The notes under the pieces were generated by a model, which ran no database searches, was not told where the DNA came from, and saw nothing but the letters and a program-made list of their open reading frames with translations. Positions 12,344 to 15,575 of a stretch of 15,575 bases of DNA are shown piece after piece. The stretch is from Christensenella sp. UBA3770 (GTDB lineage: Bacteria; Bacillota; Clostridia; Christensenellales; CAG-1252): NCBI GenBank assembly GCA_002371075.1, contig DFFS01000075.1, positions 1,139 to 16,713 of the forward strand, written 5' to 3'. A program made the position numbers and the translations under genes. Position 1 is the stretch's first letter, and each line of letters opens with the position of its first letter.

Positions 12344-12372
12344 TTGTGTTCCCCGCACATTTGCGGTATAAT
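12344..12372 (+). promoter_or_regulatory. Promoter for the unrecognised gene at 12424
   Basis: TTGTGT (12344-12349), 17-base spacer, TATAAT (12367-12372). It lies back-to-back with the HU promoter, whose -35 is 22 bases away. Confidence 0.65.
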
Positions 12373-12423
12373 GGAAAAAGAAAAACCATAACGCCCGCCA
12401 TGGGCGAAGCAAAGGAGACAAAA

Positions 12424-13155
12424 ATGAAACGAAAAGTGGTTTTTACAGGCACGCTTGACTGGGAGGAACGCCTGACCGTCATGCGCTTTGCCGTAGAGAT
12501 CGGAAACAGGGCGACCTGTCGCACAAACGCCTTGTTGCGTCCGCTTACCGGGGAGCTGTTGGAGAATGCGTTTCGCGAACGTGAGATGAAAATCGAAGCG
12601 CGTGAGCGCGCCTATATCGAGCGTGCGCGCTCGTTTGATCCCGCCGCGGCGTCTCCCGAGATGCGCGCGTATTTCGGTGGGGAAGTGACTGCCGAAAAGT
12701 ACGGCAAGCACATGGCGGAACTCATCAAGCAGGAGGAGGACGCCAAGCGCACGATCCGCCGCTCTTATCACGTTACGGTGGACTTTGCCGACCTTGACAG
12801 GGAGGATATGGCGTTTCACGCGTCGCTTTCGCCGCGTGTGACCTTTGGCGATACAAACGAGCTTCACGAGGCGTGCGATTTCTCTCTTACGCGCGAGATC
12901 AAGGACGCTTTGTTGGATTCCTCCCTCGGCAGCGACCCGGAGGAGGGCTTTGATTACGGCGCGTTTTATCTCGGAAAGTCCCCTTTGTACTACGAGGACC
13001 TTTGCGTTTTCGACGGCGAGGATCCCATCCTTTTCACCGTCTCGCACGAGGGGATCATGGACCTGTTCCTGTCCGAATCCGATCTTGTCGCTTTTCGCGA
13101 TTTCGAGCTGAACAAGGCGCGCAATTTCAAGATCGCCAAAAAGCTGTTCTCGTAA
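12424..13155 (+). CDS. Hypothetical protein, 243 residues, family not recognised
   Basis: I do not recognise this family. The product is soluble and charged, with no signal peptide, membrane segment, or cysteine or histidine cluster. The N-terminal third is rich in Arg and Glu (LLENAFREREMKIEARERAY near 50-70) and is probably helical. The middle has AKRTIRRSYHVTVDFADLDR, and the rest is acidic with many aromatic residues (FDYGAFYLGKSPLYYEDL). The end is FELNKARNFKIAKKLFS. AAAGGAG (12411-12417) stands six bases before ATG 12424. An in-frame start further upstream is before the transcript start. It has its own promoter, is divergent from HU and is followed by the EEP genes, which have their own perfect promoter. 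Coding is supported by the ribosome binding site, promoter and codon use like its neighbours. Confidence 0.8.
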   Translation: MKRKVVFTGTLDWEERLTVMRFAVEIGNRATCRTNALLRPLTGELLENAFREREMKIEARERAYIERARSFDPAAASPEMRAYFGGEVTAEKYGKHMAELIKQEEDAKRTIRRSYHVTVDFADLDREDMAFHASLSPRVTFGDTNELHEACDFSLTREIKDALLDSSLGSDPEEGFDYGAFYLGKSPLYYEDLCVFDGEDPILFTVSHEGIMDLFLSESDLVAFRDFELNKARNFKIAKKLFS

Positions 13156-13167
13156 AGGCGCGCGCGT

Positions 13168-13196
13168 TTGACACGCCCGCTTGCGCGCTGTATAAT
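13168..13196 (+). promoter_or_regulatory. Promoter for the EEP gene pair, perfect consensus
   Basis: TTGACA (13168-13173), 17-base spacer, TATAAT (13191-13196). GCGCGC runs on either side of the -35 (about 13160-13165 and 13183-13188) form an inverted repeat that might be an operator or just GC-rich sequence. Confidence 0.88.
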
Positions 13197-13223
13197 TAAA
13201 CCGTTTCTTTAGGAGGTTTCGTT

Positions 13224-14156
13224 GTGAAAAAAGTCATCATCACAATCATATGCGTCATCCTCGTCGCCATCGTTGCCACGGTGGGCGTTTTCGGCGCAAT
13301 GGGGTATTATACTTACGCCGCCATTGCGGAGACGGTGGAGGCGCCCGCCGTTGCCGAGGACGGCTCGCTCGTCATTATGAGCGCCAACATCCGCAGGAAG
13401 GAAAAGTTCTTTTCTTTCAATAAAATGGACATCGGTTCGCACCGCTGGTACAGACGTGCAAAGTATTATTTGGAGAATATAAACGTCGTTCAGCCCGATA
13501 TCTTCGGCGCGCAGGAAGTGCAAGCCGGTCAATACGAGTTTTTAAAGGAGCATTTGAAAGGCTACGGCAGCGTGGTTTGCTATCGTGACGATCGCGGCGC
13601 CCGCTCCGAGTCCTGCCCGATCTTTTACAGCGAGAGCCGTTTTGAGCTTTTGGACAGCGGCACGTTCTGGCTTTCCGATACGCCGGACGTGATGAGCATG
13701 TTTGAGGAAGCCGACGAGTATCGCATCGCAACCTACGTCACCTTAAAGGATAAATCCACCGGCATTACGATCGCCGTCTACAACACCCATCCCGATTGGA
13801 CCGGCGTGCCGGGGAGGATCAAGCAGCTTGCCGTGGTGGCAAACAGGGCAAAGGCAAGCACGGCGGATAAGATCGTCCTGCTTGGCGACCTCAATTCCGA
13901 GCGTTCTCTTGAGGGCGGCAACGAGGGCCTGGCACCCATCGAAGCTTTCCTAAAGGACAGCAAGACCTTTGACGGCATGAGCGATTACGGCGCCACGTTC
14001 AACGGCTACGACCTTGACCCCGACGGTCCGATGGGGCTGGACTACATCTTCCTGCCCAAGGAAACCACCGTGCTTGCGGTGGGCAAGGTGGACACCGTTT
14101 ACGGCGGCGTTTATCCCAGCGACCATTTCCCGATCTACGCAAAAGTAAAATTCTGA
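13224..14156 (+). CDS. Membrane-anchored EEP-family phosphodiesterase/nuclease
   Basis: A 310-residue protein of the endonuclease/exonuclease/phosphatase superfamily (Mg-dependent phosphoester hydrolases). Residues 4-29 form one membrane segment (VIITIICVILVAIVATVGVFGAMGYY, described here as a hydrophobic run), so the catalytic domain is likely outside the membrane. Catalytic residues are all visible: N55 (SANIR), E98 (AQEVQ), H189 (NTHPDW), D222 and N224 (GDLNSE), D273 (LDYIF), D300 and H301 (SDHFP). The start is GTG 13224, seven bases after AGGAGG (13211-13216). The next gene is a paralog beginning 10 bases after the stop. The substrate is not predictable: this superfamily includes DNases, sphingomyelinases and phosphatases. 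Family call firm, substrate open. Confidence 0.9.
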   Translation: MKKVIITIICVILVAIVATVGVFGAMGYYTYAAIAETVEAPAVAEDGSLVIMSANIRRKEKFFSFNKMDIGSHRWYRRAKYYLENINVVQPDIFGAQEVQAGQYEFLKEHLKGYGSVVCYRDDRGARSESCPIFYSESRFELLDSGTFWLSDTPDVMSMFEEADEYRIATYVTLKDKSTGITIAVYNTHPDWTGVPGRIKQLAVVANRAKASTADKIVLLGDLNSERSLEGGNEGLAPIEAFLKDSKTFDGMSDYGATFNGYDLDPDGPMGLDYIFLPKETTVLAVGKVDTVYGGVYPSDHFPIYAKVKF

Positions 14157-14166
14157 GGCATCTTTG

Positions 14167-14985
14167 ATGAAATTCCTTTCTTACCTGACCTATGCTCTTT
14201 CACACAAGCGCGTTTGTGCGCCCGCCTCGCGTGAAGATATTACGGTGGTCAGCTACAACGTGCGCTATTTCAACAACGTAAAAGACTTTGGCAAGCGCCA
14301 TTGGTACGTGCGCGCCAAGTACGTTCTTCGCAACGTCGAAAACCTGCAGCCGGACGTCCTCTGCTTGCAGGAGGTCCACCCGCCGCAGTTTGCGTATTTC
14401 AAAAAGCACCTTGTGGGCTACAACGCCGTGATCGGCTACCGTGAGGAAAGGGGAGTCCACAGCGAGGCATGCCCCATTTTCTACAACGCCACGCGCTTTA
14501 CCCTTTTGGACAGCGGCACGTTTTGGCTTTCCGATACGCCAAACGTCATCAGCAAATTTGAGGATTCGTGGCACTATCGCATCGCCTCCTTCGCTCGTTT
14601 ACAGGACAAGGACGGCAAGGTTTTGACGGTTTACAACGTCCACCCCGATTATCGTATCGAGGACGTGCGCGTTCGTCAGCTTGCGGTGCTTGCGGACAAA
14701 GTGGCGCATACGGAGGGGAACGTGGCAGTCACCGGCGACTTCAACGCAAAGAAAGGGGAGCGTTGCTTGGAGCCTTTTGAAAGTATGCTCCGTGAGTGCA
14801 GGGATTTCCGTGGGGATGACTTCGGCGTGACCTTCAACGGCTTTGACGACGAGGAGGCAAAAGCCATCGATTTTATCTATCTGCCCAAGGATTGCACCCT
14901 TGTTGAAACGGGCATCGACAAGACGCTTTTTGACGGCATTTACCCCAGCGACCATTATCCGATTTACGCCCGAATAATCCTGTAA
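14167..14985 (+). CDS. EEP-family hydrolase, paralog of the preceding gene
   Basis: A 272-residue paralog of the protein encoded just upstream, lacking the membrane anchor. Its N-terminus (MKFLSYLTYALSHKRV) is only weakly hydrophobic, so it is probably cytoplasmic. The catalytic set is complete: N31 (SYNVR), E69 (LQEVH), H159 (NVHPDY), D191 and N193 (GDFNAK), D235 (IDFIY), D262 and H263 (SDHYP). The two proteins align along the whole catalytic domain, including identical LDSGTFWLSDTP. GAGG (14155-14158), overlapping the previous stop, serves as ribosome binding site for ATG 14167; the in-frame TTG at 14164 is less likely. It is co-transcribed with its paralog, and a terminator follows. Confidence 0.9.
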   Translation: MKFLSYLTYALSHKRVCAPASREDITVVSYNVRYFNNVKDFGKRHWYVRAKYVLRNVENLQPDVLCLQEVHPPQFAYFKKHLVGYNAVIGYREERGVHSEACPIFYNATRFTLLDSGTFWLSDTPNVISKFEDSWHYRIASFARLQDKDGKVLTVYNVHPDYRIEDVRVRQLAVLADKVAHTEGNVAVTGDFNAKKGERCLEPFESMLRECRDFRGDDFGVTFNGFDDEEAKAIDFIYLPKDCTLVETGIDKTLFDGIYPSDHYPIYARIIL

Positions 14986-15004
14986 AAAAACTTTACCCCG
15001 ATGA

Positions 15005-15036
15005 GCCGCTTCGATATTGACGGAAGCGGCTTTTTT
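15005..15036 (+). terminator. Terminator of the EEP gene pair
   Basis: GCCGCTTC (15005-15012) pairs with GAAGCGGC (15023-15030) around a 10-base loop, then T6 (15031-15036). Confidence 0.9.
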
Positions 15037-15046
15037 ATGTTAAAAT
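15017..15046 (+). promoter_or_regulatory. Promoter for the rubrerythrin gene, nested in the terminator
   Basis: TTGACG (15017-15022) lies in the loop of the preceding terminator hairpin. The 18-base spacer is the hairpin's 3' arm and T-run, and TAAAAT (15041-15046) is the -10 box. Confidence 0.6.
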
Positions 15047-15099
15047 AAAAAAAGCGTGAGCTCATTGCCGCGCAAGTTGTTTTGAAAGGAGAAATAATT

Positions 15100-15575
15100 A
15101 TGGCTAAATGGATTTGTCCCGTATGCGGTTACGTTCACGAGGGTGACACCGCACCCGAGTTCTGCCCGGTTTGCAAAGTGCCCGGCAGCAAATTTAACAA
15201 ACAGGAAGCAGAGGCTTTGACCTGGGCGGCGGAGCACGTTGTCGGCATCGCTAAGGGTGTTGACAAAGAGATCTACGACGGCTTGAAGTCCAACTTCGAG
15301 GGCGAGTGCAGCGAGGTGGGCATGTACCTTGCCATGTCGCGCGTCGCGTACCGTGAGGGGTATCCCGAGATCGGCGCCTACTGGGAGAAGGCAGCTTGGG
15401 AGGAGGCGGAGCACGCCGCCAAGTTCGCAGAGCTCCTCGGCGAAGTCCTGACCGACTCCACCAAGAAGAATCTCGAGATGCGCGTTGACGCCGAGAACGG
15501 CGCTACCGCGGGTAAGACCGCTCTTGCCAAGAAAGCGAAGGAGCTCGGCTTGGACGCCATCCACGACACCGTCCA
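15100..15575 (+). CDS. Reverse rubrerythrin (N-terminal rubredoxin domain), partial
   Basis: The gene runs off the window end; 158 residues are visible. Residues 1-27 are a rubredoxin-like iron site with C6, C9, C22 and C25 (CPVCG and CPVCK). A four-helix diiron domain follows, with FEGECSEVGMY (67-77) and the metal-binding EEAEH (101-105). The rubredoxin part coming first is the hallmark of the reverse rubrerythrins of Clostridia, which reduce hydrogen peroxide and oxygen with electrons from NADH via rubredoxin-type partners, protecting anaerobes from oxygen. AAAGGAG (15085-15091) lies eight bases before ATG 15100. The later diiron ligands and C-terminus are outside the window. Family call firm; it could be one of several paralogs in the genome. 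Confidence 0.94.
   Translation, partial: MAKWICPVCGYVHEGDTAPEFCPVCKVPGSKFNKQEAEALTWAAEHVVGIAKGVDKEIYDGLKSNFEGECSEVGMYLAMSRVAYREGYPEIGAYWEKAAWEEAEHAAKFAELLGEVLTDSTKKNLEMRVDAENGATAGKTALAKKAKELGLDAIHDTV

Noticed and set aside
13158..13190. GCGCGC inverted repeat before the EEP genes as terminator
   Set aside because: It has no T-run and coincides with the -35 and spacer of a perfect promoter; at most an operator.

Overview
The window looks like a chromosomal segment of an anaerobic, low-GC-lineage Gram-positive bacterium (Bacillota, Clostridia-like), probably an uncultured gut-type organism. The reasons are: strong AGGAGG-type ribosome binding sites, many near-perfect sigma-A promoters (TTGACA, 17 bp, TATAAT), PyrR, ATP-dependent PEP carboxykinase, a reverse-type rubrerythrin and a TatD-associated-type radical SAM protein. 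The lineage is inferred from gene content and signals, not from a marker gene. I see no phage, transposase, CRISPR array or defence locus.

Layout. 1-529: 3' end of pckA with a terminator and a second hairpin. 530-1135: small radical SAM protein. 1135-1627: non-coding cluster with a structured long inverted repeat and three copies of a ~105 bp repeat. 1739-4259: uracil/xanthine permease (uraA-like) and upp, a nucleobase salvage operon with an unusual leader that can hide the uraA ribosome binding site. 4344-4501: tRNA-Arg(CCU) with its own promoter and terminator. 4576-5556: EamA-type transporter that looks leaderless, convergent with an ABC-2 exporter pair (5568-7260, minus). A TetR-type regulator (7341-7853) is divergent from the exporter, and the two promoters are superimposed. 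7936-10470: polar amino acid ABC importer (lipoprotein, permease, ATPase) with a strong terminator after the lipoprotein gene. 10495-11960: mrp-like Fe-S ATPase overlapping pyrR by 4 bp, convergent with an HU gene (11981-12256, minus). 12344-13155: unrecognised 243-residue protein. 13168-15036: tandem paralogous endonuclease/exonuclease/phosphatase (EEP) proteins. 15017-15575: start of a reverse rubrerythrin gene.

How the genes work together. UraA-like permease brings in a nucleobase, Upp converts uracil to UMP, and PyrR (with its own UPRT activity in the family) senses UMP/UTP. The importer and the exporter-regulator pair are ordinary accessory transport modules. The rest is housekeeping: gluconeogenesis, Fe-S delivery, nucleoid structure and peroxide defence.

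The most interesting signals are regulatory rather than protein-level. They are the uraA leader (mutually exclusive helices plus an 11-bp helix over the ribosome binding site, a candidate translational riboswitch), the repeat cluster after the radical SAM gene, the mirror-symmetric divergent promoters at 7273-7325, and a promoter whose -35 box lies in a terminator loop at 15017-15046. No clearly new multi-gene system is visible. Repeats, promoters and hairpins were found by eye; no folding or database search was run.
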